From contig NZ_JACCKD010000001.1 of NCBI RefSeq assembly GCF_013450155.1, positions 1 through 64,000 of the forward strand: a DNA stretch of 64,000 nucleotides. The letters run 5' to 3'. Below the pieces are notes generated by a model that searched no databases, had not been told where the DNA came from, and saw only the letters and a list, made by a program, of their open reading frames with translations. The stretch is from Haloechinothrix aidingensis (lineage in GTDB: Bacteria; Actinomycetota; Actinomycetes; Mycobacteriales; Pseudonocardiaceae). Made by a program: the position numbers and the translations under genes. The stretch's first letter is position 1. Each line of letters begins with the position of its first letter. Positions 1 through 8,952 of this stretch are shown here, one piece after another.

Positions 1-451
1 ACTGCACGTGATACCGCCGCTCCGCGAACCGCTCCACCAGCTTCGCCGCCCCCTTCGCCACCGGCCGCAACGGCCGCGGCAACCACGGCTTCAACGTCAT
101 CGCCGCCGCCGTGTCCTCATGCACATCCCACACCACCGGCGGCAAACCCCGCAGCCCGGCCACCCCCACCACCAGCTCCGGATCATGCAACAACACGATA
201 TCCGCCCCCGGAGCATGCCGCGCCACAGCCGCACGCACCCCCCGCAACGCACCCAACCGCCGACGCCCCACCGCACGCGGCACCGACACCCCCGACAACC
301 CCGCAACCCCCGACGGCAACGACACCCCGAAATGCTCGAACGGAGCAATATACGTGACCTCGTGGCCCGCCTCCAACAACGCAGGAATCTGCCGATACCG
401 AATCCGCGCATCCCGCGGGTTGTGGACGACCGTGACCACCACGACGTGCAC
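1..451 (-). CDS. Glycosyltransferase, GT4 family (N-terminal part, cut by window edge)
   Basis: The first 150 residues of a GT-B-fold glycosyltransferase are visible; the rest lies beyond base 1. The protein opens with a beta strand rich in Val (HVVVVTVVHNPRDARI), followed by RYRQIPALLEAGHEVTYIAP and a DIVLLHDPEL strand, typical of the Rossmann-like acceptor domain of GT4 enzymes. Its GTG start lies 12 bases after the stop of the exporter ATPase gene, and its AGGAGG ribosome site overlaps that stop codon, so it belongs to the exporter operon. It probably adds a sugar to the exported glycan; donor and acceptor are unknown. No catalytic C-terminal domain is visible. Confidence 0.75.
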   Translation of the reverse strand, partial: MHVVVVTVVHNPRDARIRYRQIPALLEAGHEVTYIAPFEHFGVSLPSGVAGLSGVSVPRAVGRRRLGALRGVRAAVARHAPGADIVLLHDPELVVGVAGLRGLPPVVWDVHEDTAAAMTLKPWLPRPLRPVAKGAAKLVERFAERRYHVQ

Positions 452-462
452 CGGAAGGCCTC

Positions 463-1251
463 CTAGGAGTTCTCGTCGAGATAGGCCTGGACGACGGTCT
501 CCGCATCGCCATCCATGCGGATCACCCCTTCGTCCACCCAGATCGCCCGGTTACACGTCCGCGCGATCTGCTTCATGCTGTGGCTGACGAGGAACACGGT
601 TCCGGCCTCCTTGCGCAGCTCCTGGATGCGCTGCTCGCTCTTCTGCCGGAAGTCCCTGTCGCCGGTGGCCAGGGCCTCGTCGACGATCAGCACGTCGTGG
701 CTCTTGGCTGCGGCGATCGCGAATCGCAGGCGTGCGCCCATACCGGTGGAGTAGGTGCGCATCGGCATCTTGATGGACTCTTCCAGCCCCGAGAACTCCA
801 CGATGTCGTCGTGGCGTTCCCTGGCCTCCTCGCGGCTCATCCCCATCGCAAGGCATCCCAGCTCGACGTTGCGCTCCCCGGAAAGCCCGCTCATCAGCGC
901 GGCATTGACGCCGAGGAAGGACGGCTGCCCAAGGGCGTACACGGCGCCCTGGCTGGCCGGAAGCAGTCCCGCGATGGCCCGCATCAGAGTGCTCTTGCCG
1001 GAGCCGTTCCGGCCGACCACGCCGATCGCGTCGCCCTCGTAGGCCGTGAACGAGATCCCGCGGATGGCGTGCACTTCCTTGACCGAGGGGCGCTGCTGGC
1101 GGAGCAGGAGGCGTTTGAGCGCGGTCGCCGAGGTGCCCTTGTCCTTGCCGTTGGCCGCCCCGATGACCCGGTAGACGACGTGCAGGTCGTCTACGATGAC
1201 GGTGGGCTGGCCGGCCGCGGCGCCCGCAGCGGCCTCGTTGAGCTCAGCCAC
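463..1251 (-). CDS. Polysaccharide/teichoic acid ABC exporter, ATP-binding subunit (Wzt/TagH type)
   Basis: This nucleotide-binding subunit energises export of a lipid-linked glycan with the permease encoded just upstream. Seen directly are a Walker A (GRNGSGKST), the signature YSTGMGARL, which has the YSxGMxxRL form usual in Wzt/TagH proteins, and Walker B VLIVDEAL. About 60 residues precede the Walker A, as in this family, and there is no long C-terminal glycan-binding domain, so substrate recognition is probably not done here. I chose the GTG at 1251, which overlaps the permease stop by eight bases and has AGGAGG upstream; an in-frame start at 1296 would overlap the permease by 53 bases. 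Length is 262 residues. Confidence 0.88.
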   Translation of the reverse strand: MAELNEAAAGAAAGQPTVIVDDLHVVYRVIGAANGKDKGTSATALKRLLLRQQRPSVKEVHAIRGISFTAYEGDAIGVVGRNGSGKSTLMRAIAGLLPASQGAVYALGQPSFLGVNAALMSGLSGERNVELGCLAMGMSREEARERHDDIVEFSGLEESIKMPMRTYSTGMGARLRFAIAAAKSHDVLIVDEALATGDRDFRQKSEQRIQELRKEAGTVFLVSHSMKQIARTCNRAIWVDEGVIRMDGDAETVVQAYLDENS

Positions 1252-2179
1252 GTCCGTACACCTCCTCCTTGCGCCAGAAGAAGAGGAACCCACCAACCAG
1301 GAACAGCACGGCCCACCCCGTCGCAGCCTCCCACACGTTCAGGCCGAGCGGCAGGTTCAGCGGTTCGTGGCTCTCGATCAGCACCGTGCGGTACAGGTCG
1401 AGGAAAACGGCTCCCGGGTTGAGCTTGATGATCGGGAACAGGATCGCTTGCAACCAGTCCGGCTCGATCCGCTCGCCGAAGTACTTGATGTTGTAGAACA
1501 CCCCGGAGCTGTAGAACCAGATCCGGGTCAGCACCGGCAGCAGCTGGTTGATGTCCTGGCTCACCGCCCCGATGCGCGCCATGACCAGGCTGATCCCGAT
1601 GTTGAACAGCATGTGCAGCCCGACGACCGGGACGATGAGGAGCCAGCTCCACATGATCGTGTCGCCGGTCCCCTTGATGATCCCGGTCAGCGGGATGATC
1701 AGGAACAGCGCGCACATCGAGATCATGATCTGGCGCAGCTCGACGAACACCGAGGACAGCGGCAGCATCGCGCGGGGAAAGTGCAGCGCCCGCACCAGCG
1801 CCAGGTTGTCGCCGATGGCCTTCGCGCCGTTGTTCAGCGAGCGCTGCATGAACGTGAACGCGAACACCCCGGTGACCAGGTATGCCGGGAAGTTCGCGAT
1901 CCCGCGGTCGAGCTGCAGCAGGACACCGAACAGGATGAAGTACACACCAGCGTTCAGCAGCGGGGTGACGATCTGCCATAGCTGGCCGAGCCGGGACGCG
2001 GAGTACTGCGCCGTGGCTCGCGCCGAGGAGTAGGCACGGATGAAGTCCCGCCGCTGCCACAGCTGCTGGAGGTAGCCGAGCAGGCTGGGCCGCGCCGTGG
2101 TGCGGGCGAGCCCGTACCGCGCGGCGAGCTCGGCCGGGTCCGGCTCACCCGGCTGCTCACCTGTTGTCGAACTGGGCAT
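1244..2179 (-). CDS. Polysaccharide ABC exporter permease (Wzm/TagG type, ABC-2 family)
   Basis: Integral membrane subunit that forms the export channel with the ATPase gene overlapping its 3' end. The sequence has the ABC-2 layout: an amphipathic N-terminal stretch (SRLGQLWQIVTPLLNAGVYF leading into the first helix), about six hydrophobic helices, and the conserved VRALHFPRAMLPLSS coupling region after the second helix. The ATG at 2179 has GGAG five bases upstream; a GTG at 2215 would add 12 residues but lacks a comparable ribosome site. About 311 residues is normal for the family. Gene order and overlap point to co-transcription with the ATPase and the GT4 gene. Confidence 0.87.
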   Translation of the reverse strand: MPSSTTGEQPGEPDPAELAARYGLARTTARPSLLGYLQQLWQRRDFIRAYSSARATAQYSASRLGQLWQIVTPLLNAGVYFILFGVLLQLDRGIANFPAYLVTGVFAFTFMQRSLNNGAKAIGDNLALVRALHFPRAMLPLSSVFVELRQIMISMCALFLIIPLTGIIKGTGDTIMWSWLLIVPVVGLHMLFNIGISLVMARIGAVSQDINQLLPVLTRIWFYSSGVFYNIKYFGERIEPDWLQAILFPIIKLNPGAVFLDLYRTVLIESHEPLNLPLGLNVWEAATGWAVLFLVGGFLFFWRKEEVYGRG

Positions 2180-2301
2180 ACCTGCTCCACGAGAACCGTT
2201 CACTCGCGATGTCACCGGCTCGGCCCGGCCTCTCGCCCGGCTTGCTCATAGTCCGCACCTTACGGGGTGGATTGACAAGGTGTGTGCCCGCCCGATGCTC
2301 G

Positions 2302-3759
2302 TCATGTCACGTCACACACCTCGTAGTAGCGGCGCGCGATGCGCACCCGTTCATCCCGGTACCCGGCACTGGCGCCGCTGATCATGTGCTCGACGGGGTC
2401 ACCCGCACGGAGCAATTCACCGTCCAGCCTGTCGGACAGCACCAGCGGCGGTGGCATGCCACCGGCCCGATCGGGATCCACGTCACTCTGCTCGACCAGT
2501 CGCACCGGCATGGGTCGCGCCGGACCGGAGCCCGGCCCGCGCCGCAGCACGGTGCGTGCCAGGGCCGTACCGCGCGGCCCGAGACCGCGCATCGCTGCCG
2601 TCCGCGCCCGGACCTCCCACTCGCGAGCCCGCGAGCGCGGGTTCGCGTGGCCCCCGATCGGCTCACCACCGAGCAGCTCGTCGAGATGCCCGGCAGCCGC
2701 GGCACCCCCGCCGGGCCTGCCGAGCCCGGCACACGCCGCGGCGAGGTCGGCGCGCACCGTGCCGTCCCGCAGCCGCCGCACCTGCGCGCGCACCCCGTCG
2801 AGGTCGCCCTCCTCGGCGTGCAGCGCCATCCCGGCGCCGGCCAGCCACCGCGCGCGTGCTGCCTGGTCGTCGGTCCGCGCGGACCGGTTGGGCACGAGCA
2901 GGGTCGGCACCCCGGCATAGAGCAGCTCGTGCACCGAGTTGTAGCCGGCGGCCGACACGGCCACATCCACGGCGCCGAGGTACTTCGCCAGCGGGTACAC
3001 CCCGGACAGCTCGACACACCGCGAGCTGTCGCCCAGCGCGAGGCCCTCCCCGCTGAGCGCGCTCCTGGTGACGACGACCTGCCACTCGGGGTCCTCCAGC
3101 ACCGCGCGCACCGCGGCGGATCCGGGGGCGACCACGTCGTTGATCACCCCGCCTGCCAGCGTCACCAGCGCGGTCGGCCGCTCGGGGTCGACACCGAGGC
3201 GGCGGGCTGCTTCCTCCCGCGGCACCGGGTCGACATGCTCCAGCAGCGACACCGGCGGCAGCCGGACGGCGTCGCCCGCGGTCGCGGTCGGCCCGGTATC
3301 CCCGGCCGAGGCGATGTCGCCCGGCTCCAGCACCCGGTCGAACAGCGCGGCCGAGCGCAACGGGGCGGTGCGCACCCCCTGCCGCCAGAACCCCCTGCGC
3401 ATCCAGACGAACGCCACATCGGGCAGGTCGAGGCGCGCGCGCAGCAACCCGAGGTACGGCACGACACCATCGAAGACCACAGCCGACGCCCCGGTCTCGG
3501 CCACGAACGCGCGTAGCCGGTCGGCGAGGTAGTCGTGCCACCGCACCTCGGGCATCCAGCCGCGTTCCCTGCTCGGGCAGTACTCACCGCGGAAGTCGTA
3601 ACGGCCGAGCACGCCCGCCGCGGCGGACAGCGAGAAGAACACCGGCGCGCTCTCGGTGCGCATCGCCAGCGCGACACACAGCTGCCTGGTCAGGTGCCCC
3701 ATCCCGGTGCCGTTGCTGGTGGCCAGCACGACCCGGTCGCTCGGGCGCTCAGCACCCAC
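2302..3759 (-). CDS. GT-B fold glycosyltransferase (MurG/GT1-like), paralogue of the 5128-6489 gene
   Basis: The 485-residue protein begins with a nucleotide-sugar transferase loop (VVLATSNGTGMGHLTRQL) resembling the glycine-rich GxGH region of MurG-like enzymes. Its C-terminal half carries the donor-site region VDVAVSAAGYNSVHELLYAGVPTLLVP. It shares at least five blocks with the gene at 5128-6489 (SNGTGMGHL, RGEYCP, FVWMRRG/FTWMRRG, AGYNS-HE, ISGASAGYR/LPGTSARYR), so the two are paralogues; they sit either side of the sugar dehydrogenase gene. The GTG start has GGAGGAG about ten bases upstream and lies 20 bases after the dehydrogenase stop, suggesting one operon. Sugar and acceptor cannot be read from sequence. 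Confidence 0.8.
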   Translation of the reverse strand: MGAERPSDRVVLATSNGTGMGHLTRQLCVALAMRTESAPVFFSLSAAAGVLGRYDFRGEYCPSRERGWMPEVRWHDYLADRLRAFVAETGASAVVFDGVVPYLGLLRARLDLPDVAFVWMRRGFWRQGVRTAPLRSAALFDRVLEPGDIASAGDTGPTATAGDAVRLPPVSLLEHVDPVPREEAARRLGVDPERPTALVTLAGGVINDVVAPGSAAVRAVLEDPEWQVVVTRSALSGEGLALGDSSRCVELSGVYPLAKYLGAVDVAVSAAGYNSVHELLYAGVPTLLVPNRSARTDDQAARARWLAGAGMALHAEEGDLDGVRAQVRRLRDGTVRADLAAACAGLGRPGGGAAAAGHLDELLGGEPIGGHANPRSRAREWEVRARTAAMRGLGPRGTALARTVLRRGPGSGPARPMPVRLVEQSDVDPDRAGGMPPPLVLSDRLDGELLRAGDPVEHMISGASAGYRDERVRIARRYYEVCDVT

Positions 3760-3779
3760 CGCGAACTCGCTCCTCCGCG

Positions 3780-5048
3780 CTACAGACGGGCGACGTCACC
3801 GTGCTCAACCTTGCCCCTCGTATCGAAAAGCAGCCTCGCCTTCCCCGCGATATCGGCGAGGTCGTACTCGCTGTGCGGCTGCAGCAGCACCGAGATGTCC
3901 GCGAAGGCGAGCTCCGCGTCGACATCCTCGGCCCTGCGCACCGTCGTACCGTTCACCGACCACTCCGGCACGTACGGGTCGTGGAACACGACGTCGGCGC
4001 CCCACTCCACGAGATGCCGGGCCACGTGCACGGCAGGCGACTCGCGCTGGTCGTGCACGTCGGGCTTGTAGGTCACGCCGAGCAGCAGCACCGTTGAGCC
4101 GCGCAGCGGCTTGCTGTGCTCGTTGAGCAGGTCCTGGATACGCCGCACGACATAACCGGGCATGCTCTGGTTGATCTCCTGGGCGAGCTCGACGAACCGG
4201 AACGAGTAGCCGAGCGTGCGCACCTTGTACGACAGGTAGTTCGGGTCGATCGGGATGCAGTGCCCGCCGACCCCGGGGCCGGGGTAGAAGGCCTGGAACC
4301 CGAACGGCTTCGTCGCCGCGCACCGGATGACGTCCCAGATATCCACCCCGAGCTCCTGGCAGAACTTCGCCATCTCGTTGACCAGGGCGATGTTGATGTG
4401 CCGGTAGGTGTTCTCCAGCAGCTTCGCCATCTCGGCCTCGCGGGTGCCGCGCGCGGTCACGACCGTGTCCACGAACTCGCGGTAGAAGCCGGCGCAGCGC
4501 TCGGCGCAGGCCCCGGTGTGCCCGCCGACGACCTTCGGGGTGTTCTTCAGCCCGTAGGTGGGGTTGCCCGGGTCGATCCGCTCCGGGGAGAAGGCGAGGT
4601 TGAAGTCGCTGCCCGCGCGCAGCCCGCGCCGTTCGAGGATCGGGCGCACGACCTCGTCGGTGGTGCCCGGGTAGGTGGTCGACTCCAGCACGACCAGCGT
4701 GCCGGGTCGCAGATGCTCGGCCATGGACCGCATCGCGGACTCGACCGCGCCGAGGTCGGGCCCGCCGTCGTCGGCCAGCGGCGTGGGCACGCACACCACG
4801 ACCGTGCCGGCCTCGCCCAGTACGGCCGGCTCGGTCGTGGCCCGGAAGCCCTTGGCGACCGCGCTCGCGATGTCGGCGTCCGTGATGCCGTCGATGTGCG
4901 AGCGGCCCGCATTGAGCGCGTCGACCGTACCGGCGTCGGAGTCCAGGCCGGTGACGGTGTAGCCGGCGTCGACAGCGCCCATCACCAACGGCAGGCCGAC
5001 ATAGCCGAGACCGATGACGACAACGTCTGTGGATGGCGTGGAAGGCAC
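3780..5048 (-). CDS. UDP-sugar 6-dehydrogenase (UDP-Glc/UDP-ManNAc dehydrogenase family)
   Basis: NAD-dependent four-electron oxidation of a UDP-hexose to the UDP-uronic acid, supplying uronate to surface glycans. The 422 residues start with a Rossmann GLGYVG motif (residues 13-18), and the catalytic cysteine lies in GGHCIPIDP (Cys264). FSPERIDPGNP and the C-terminal LGVTYKPDVHDQRESP block are hallmarks of the WecC/TviB-like branch, so UDP-ManNAc, UDP-GlcNAc or UDP-GalNAc oxidation is as likely as UDP-glucose oxidation. It is divergent from the second paralogous glycosyltransferase (79 bases between starts) and leads the operon running toward the exporter. It is the strongest evidence that the glycan contains a uronic acid. 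Confidence 0.9.
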   Translation of the reverse strand: MPSTPSTDVVVIGLGYVGLPLVMGAVDAGYTVTGLDSDAGTVDALNAGRSHIDGITDADIASAVAKGFRATTEPAVLGEAGTVVVCVPTPLADDGGPDLGAVESAMRSMAEHLRPGTLVVLESTTYPGTTDEVVRPILERRGLRAGSDFNLAFSPERIDPGNPTYGLKNTPKVVGGHTGACAERCAGFYREFVDTVVTARGTREAEMAKLLENTYRHINIALVNEMAKFCQELGVDIWDVIRCAATKPFGFQAFYPGPGVGGHCIPIDPNYLSYKVRTLGYSFRFVELAQEINQSMPGYVVRRIQDLLNEHSKPLRGSTVLLLGVTYKPDVHDQRESPAVHVARHLVEWGADVVFHDPYVPEWSVNGTTVRRAEDVDAELAFADISVLLQPHSEYDLADIAGKARLLFDTRGKVEHGDVARL

Positions 5049-5127
5049 GGCCGGATACTACCGGTGCCCCGGCGAGCGACGTAGGCGCCAGGGGATGTCT
5101 CGCACCGCGCCGTTACTCTGGCGTGTC

Positions 5128-6489
5128 GTGACCGACCCGGACCGACCCCGCGTGATCCTCGCGACCAGCAACGGCACCGGCATGGGACACCTGGCCCGTG
5201 CCGCGGCGACCGCGCTGGCCTGCGAAGAGGTGGAACCGATCGTCTTCTCGCTGTCCCAGGCCCTGCCGCTGGTCGGGCGCTTCGGGATCCGGGGCGAATA
5301 CTGCCCCGGCCGCTGGCGTACCGGGATGGCCGACTCCCCGTGGCAGCACTACCTCGCCGCGCGGATCCAGGCGCTGGTGACCGAGACCGGCGCCCGCGCG
5401 TTCGCCTTCGACGGCGCATGGCCGTACGCGGGCGTGCAGGTCGCGCGGGCGCGCCTGCCGCACGTGGCGTTCACCTGGATGCGCCGGGGGATGTGGCAAC
5501 CGGGCGTCAACCGCGCAGCGCTGGACCAGCGTTCCCTCTTCGACCACGTGCTGGAGCCGGGCGAGCTGGCGCACCCGGCGGACAGGGGGGCGACGAGGGA
5601 CCTCGGCGACGCGACCCGCGTGAGCCCGATAACGCTGCTGGAACAGGTCGACAGGCTGCCGAGGGAGGACGCCGCCCGCCGGCTCGGGCTCGACCCGGAC
5701 ATGCCGACCGCGCTGGTCACGCTGCGATCCACCGACCCGGGATCGCCCGGAGCGCGGGCCGAGGCCGACGCCGCAGGCGCGGCCGTGCGCGCGGTACTGG
5801 CCGATCCCGGCTGGCAGGTCGCGGTGACCAGCACCACCATCTCGCCAGGGGAACTCGGCGTGCGCAGCGACAGGCTGACCACGCTGCGCGGGGTGTTCCC
5901 GCTGGCCCGCTACCTCGCGGCCTTCGATGCCGCCGTGGTCGAGGCGGGCTACAACTCCTTCCACGAGGTGCTGCTCGCGGGGCTGCCCGCGGTGATCGTG
6001 CCGACCCGCGCCGCCGTCACCGACGACCAGACGGGCCGGGCACGCTGGGCCGCCGAGGAGGGGTTCGCGCTGCACGCCCGCGAGGACGATCCCGGCCAGG
6101 TCTCGGCACGGACCGGGGAGCTGCTGCGGCCCGGCACCCGCGAGCGGCTGGCCGCGCGGTGCGCCGAGCTGCCCGCGCCGCGCGGGGCCGCGGAGACCGC
6201 GGCGGCCGTCGCCGGGCTCGCGGGCGCGTTCACCCGGCACCGGCCCGGCTTCGGTGAGCGGGCGCGCACCGCGCGCCTGCACCTGCGGCCCGCGGTGACG
6301 CGCGCGGCCTCGGTGCTGCCGGGACGGCTCGGTACCCGGCTGGCAGGAACCCGGCCGGAGGCGCCTGCGCTCACCGAGGACCTCGACCGGATCGACACGG
6401 ATATCGAGCACGTCCTGCCCGGCACCTCCGCCAGGTACCGCAGCGCCCGCCGGCGCATCGTGGCTCGCTTCTACCGCGACGGCGCCTGA
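5128..6489 (+). CDS. GT-B fold glycosyltransferase (MurG/GT1-like), paralogue of the 2302-3759 gene
   Basis: About 453 residues, with the same architecture as its paralogue across the dehydrogenase gene: VILATSNGTGMGHLARAAAT at the N terminus, HYLAARIQALVTETGA and FTWMRRGMWQPGV in the acceptor domain, VVEAGYNSFHEVLLAGLPA in the donor domain, and HVLPGTSARYRSARRR at the end. I chose GTG 5128 because the resulting N terminus (VTDPDRPRVILATS) matches the paralogue in length; an ATG at 5095 is possible and neither has a strong ribosome site. A long palindromic repeat begins 15 bases after its stop. Its function is transfer of a sugar to the surface polymer, specificity unknown. Confidence 0.8.
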   Translation: MTDPDRPRVILATSNGTGMGHLARAAATALACEEVEPIVFSLSQALPLVGRFGIRGEYCPGRWRTGMADSPWQHYLAARIQALVTETGARAFAFDGAWPYAGVQVARARLPHVAFTWMRRGMWQPGVNRAALDQRSLFDHVLEPGELAHPADRGATRDLGDATRVSPITLLEQVDRLPREDAARRLGLDPDMPTALVTLRSTDPGSPGARAEADAAGAAVRAVLADPGWQVAVTSTTISPGELGVRSDRLTTLRGVFPLARYLAAFDAAVVEAGYNSFHEVLLAGLPAVIVPTRAAVTDDQTGRARWAAEEGFALHAREDDPGQVSARTGELLRPGTRERLAARCAELPAPRGAAETAAAVAGLAGAFTRHRPGFGERARTARLHLRPAVTRAASVLPGRLGTRLAGTRPEAPALTEDLDRIDTDIEHVLPGTSARYRSARRRIVARFYRDGA

Positions 6490-6504
6490 GCCACCCCGCT
6501 GTGT

Positions 6505-6567
6505 GGTGGGAGCCCAAGGTGACATCCGGCTCCTTCTAAGAACCCGATGTCACCTTGGGCTCCCACC
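6505..6567. repeat. Long palindromic repeat, copy 1
   Basis: Two perfect 22-base arms (6505-6526 and 6546-6567) flank an 18-19 base centre that is itself partly self-complementary. The inner core TAGAAGGAGCC and the TGTCACCTT arm are shared with the copies at 30081, 48984 and 49895 (this copy reads best on the minus strand). It starts 15 bases after a stop codon and could end transcription. Its arms have GCCC/GGGC where the other copies have GCCG/CGGC, a paired change that keeps the stem. Confidence 0.8.
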
Positions 6568-6617
6568 CGGGTTGGGTCCGTGGCCGGGCGCGGCGGGGCG
6601 GGCGGCAGAATGGCGGC

Positions 6618-8357
6618 GTGGACAGTGACCCGGCGCAGCTCCACCCGGCGCGGGTGGAGCAAGCACAGCGGGATCCGGTTGAGCGGGATCCGTCGCCGCA
6701 CGACCAGGCGCGGGTGCGGGTGTGCGGCAGCATCGGGCACGCCGCCGACGACCGGGTCGCGGCCATGTCGGCGCTGCTCGGCGACCCGCCTACGGTGCTT
6801 GACCGCGCGACCGCAGCTCTGCGCGGTACGGCCACCGCCCGCTGGACGTCGACCGGGGCCGAGGCGGCCTCGTGGTCGCCCACTCCGCTGCCGGAGAAGC
6901 TGCCTGCCGACGCGCGGCACATCGCCGAGCAGCACGACGCGTTCTCCCTGGTCGTCCCCGACTCCGGTGACCCGTACCTGCACGCCGGTATCTCCGGGGC
7001 CGCACCGGTGTACGTGGACACGGCGGGCGAGACCACCGGTGGTGCACCCGGCACCTACCTGTGCTCGCACGTCGAACCGCTCGCCCGCACGCGACGCGGG
7101 CCGCTGCGCCCCGACTGGGACGCCTGGGCCCAGGTCCTCGCCATGGGAGGCCCGCTCGAGGGGCGCACACCGTTCGCCGGGATACGGCGCCTGCCGCCCT
7201 ACGCTCGGCTGACGGCCACCGCAGGCGGCGCGTGCGAGATCACCACTACCGGCTGGCCGTGGCCCGAGGTCACCAGCAGCTCCGCGGCCTCCCTCGACAC
7301 CGTCCGGGACGCCCTGACCGCCTCGGTCGGCGCGCTCGGTGAACGCGCGCGGTTCGCACCGCTGCTCAGCGGCGGCTGGGACTCGCGGATCCTGACGGCG
7401 CTGGCCGCGCGAACCGAAGGCACGGGCCTGACGGCGTGGACGACGTCCTCCGACACCGGCACGGTGCTCGAGGAGCTGGTCTCCGCCAAGGTCGCAGGGA
7501 CGCTGGGCATCGAGCACGCCATCGTGCCCGCGCGCCGCGACCGCTTCTCGCACGACCTCGCGTACTTCACCGGGGCAGTGGAGCACCAGACCTCCTTCCA
7601 CGTGTGGCTCGTCCCGCTGGCCACCGCCCTCGCGGGCAACGGCGCCACGGTTCTCGACGGGCTGGGCGGTGGCGTGTTCGTCGGCGGGGCCTTCCCCGAC
7701 TCCGGAAGCGACCTGCCGGTGCTCGACAGGCGGTTCACCCGGATGGCCAAGTACCTGGACGCGGTCGGCGACGTGTTGCACCCGAACGTCGCCGGGCAGG
7801 TCGCCGAACGCACCAGGGCGAGCTTCGACACCGTCGCCGAGCCGCTCGCCGAGCACCCCTACGGCAACACGTTCACCGCCTACCTGACCCGCACCCTGCC
7901 CGGTATCAGCCTCTCGCCGTTCGGGCTGCTCTCCCGGGGCAACCCGGTCGCCACCCCGTTCCTGGACGACTCGGTGGTGCGTGCCGCGCTCGCGATACCG
8001 CACGCCGAGCACGCGGAAGGCGCCCTCTACGCGCCGCTGCTCCGCCCGCTGGCACCGGAGCTGGCCGAGCTGCCGACCGCCGCGGAGATCCCGCAGGCCC
8101 GCCGGCACCACCGCAGGCGTGTGGCCTCACCGGAAGCCGCCGAACGGTTCCGTGAGCTGCTGACCCGCGAGCCGGTGCGTGGCCTGCTCGCCCCCGGCTT
8201 CGCCGCGGCGGGCACCGAGACGTGGCGCCGCATGCTCGGCCGCACCAACCAGCAGCACCTGATCAGGAGCCTGGCCACGATGTCGTTGTGGTTCGAGCGG
8301 CACGAGGACCTGCTCGGCGACCTTTCGCCCGACGAGCTGCGCGAGCCGGTGACATGA
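6618..8357 (+). CDS. Asparagine-synthetase-like protein (PP-loop ATP pyrophosphatase domain)
   Basis: The C-terminal half carries the PP-loop motif LLSGGWDSRIL near residue 250 and an LDGLGGGVFVGG block, both typical of the synthetase domain of AsnB-type enzymes that adenylate a carboxylate before amide formation. The N-terminal half keeps only traces of the Ntn glutaminase fold and has no Cys after the initiator, so glutamine hydrolysis is not expected; ammonia or an amine would come from elsewhere. Similar proteins in O-antigen loci (WbpS type) amidate uronic acids, which fits the nearby dehydrogenase. The GTG start at 6618 has a weak ribosome site; an ATG at 6555 would fall inside the repeat. 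Length is 579 residues. Confidence 0.72.
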   Translation: MDSDPAQLHPARVEQAQRDPVERDPSPHDQARVRVCGSIGHAADDRVAAMSALLGDPPTVLDRATAALRGTATARWTSTGAEAASWSPTPLPEKLPADARHIAEQHDAFSLVVPDSGDPYLHAGISGAAPVYVDTAGETTGGAPGTYLCSHVEPLARTRRGPLRPDWDAWAQVLAMGGPLEGRTPFAGIRRLPPYARLTATAGGACEITTTGWPWPEVTSSSAASLDTVRDALTASVGALGERARFAPLLSGGWDSRILTALAARTEGTGLTAWTTSSDTGTVLEELVSAKVAGTLGIEHAIVPARRDRFSHDLAYFTGAVEHQTSFHVWLVPLATALAGNGATVLDGLGGGVFVGGAFPDSGSDLPVLDRRFTRMAKYLDAVGDVLHPNVAGQVAERTRASFDTVAEPLAEHPYGNTFTAYLTRTLPGISLSPFGLLSRGNPVATPFLDDSVVRAALAIPHAEHAEGALYAPLLRPLAPELAELPTAAEIPQARRHHRRRVASPEAAERFRELLTREPVRGLLAPGFAAAGTETWRRMLGRTNQQHLIRSLATMSLWFERHEDLLGDLSPDELREPVT

Positions 8358-8914
8358 CGATGCAGCTGTGGCTACGCCCCGCCCACCACTACACCCGGCT
8401 GCGGATCGGCGCGCTCGGTCCGGTCCCCGGTCCGGTCGGCGAGCTGGTCGACCGCGACCTGCTCGCCGAGCACGGGCAGGCAGGCTGCGAGGCAGACGAC
8501 CCCGGAGTGGACCTGGTCCTGGTCCCCGGCGCGGGCGGAGGGGGACCGGCACGGCTGTCCGGCGCCGTGCTTGACGCGCTGATCCGCTGCGAGCGGCACA
8601 CGGTACCGACGGTGCTGGTCGCCACCGCGCACACGGACCTGGACACGCCCGTCGCCGCGGTGTGCCGCGACGTCGCGGGCACGGACACCGAGGTGCTCGG
8701 TGACGCGCGGCGCCGGTTCGGGTACGACAGGGTGCATCACCTGCCGGAGCCTGCCGGGCAGGGGCGCGCGCGGCACCGGCGCAGGTACCTCCCGCTGCTG
8801 AAGACGCTGGCGCGCGGTGTCGGCCTGTTCACGCCACGCTCCCCGCTGACGTCCCTGCGCACCAGGCTCGGGCTGTCTGGCAGGATGCGCCACCGTTGCG
8901 GCACCGCCCGGTAG
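8354..8914 (+). CDS. Hypothetical protein in polysaccharide locus
   Basis: I do not recognise this 186-residue protein. Its ATG overlaps the stop of the asparagine-synthetase-like gene as ATGA, so the two are translationally coupled. The N-terminal half alternates short strands and loops (LWLRPAHHYTRLRIGALGP, DLVLVPGAGGGG, TVPTVLVATAHTD) like a small alpha/beta or glycosyltransferase-fragment fold. The C-terminal third is Arg-rich (GRARHRRRYLPLLKTL, RTRLGLSGRMRHR) and could bind membrane phospholipid or a polyanion. No signal peptide or membrane helix is visible. It is real by position, coupling and codon use. Confidence 0.6.
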   Translation: MTMQLWLRPAHHYTRLRIGALGPVPGPVGELVDRDLLAEHGQAGCEADDPGVDLVLVPGAGGGGPARLSGAVLDALIRCERHTVPTVLVATAHTDLDTPVAAVCRDVAGTDTEVLGDARRRFGYDRVHHLPEPAGQGRARHRRRYLPLLKTLARGVGLFTPRSPLTSLRTRLGLSGRMRHRCGTAR

Positions 8915-8952
8915 CGGCCCCACACACGCTCCCACGACGCAGGAAGGTTTCG

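Noticed and set aside
2164-3516. A 450-codon plus-strand frame opposite the glycosyltransferase
   Set aside because: Low-complexity Arg/His/Pro composition and no ribosome site; the minus-strand frame encodes a recognisable GT-B protein.
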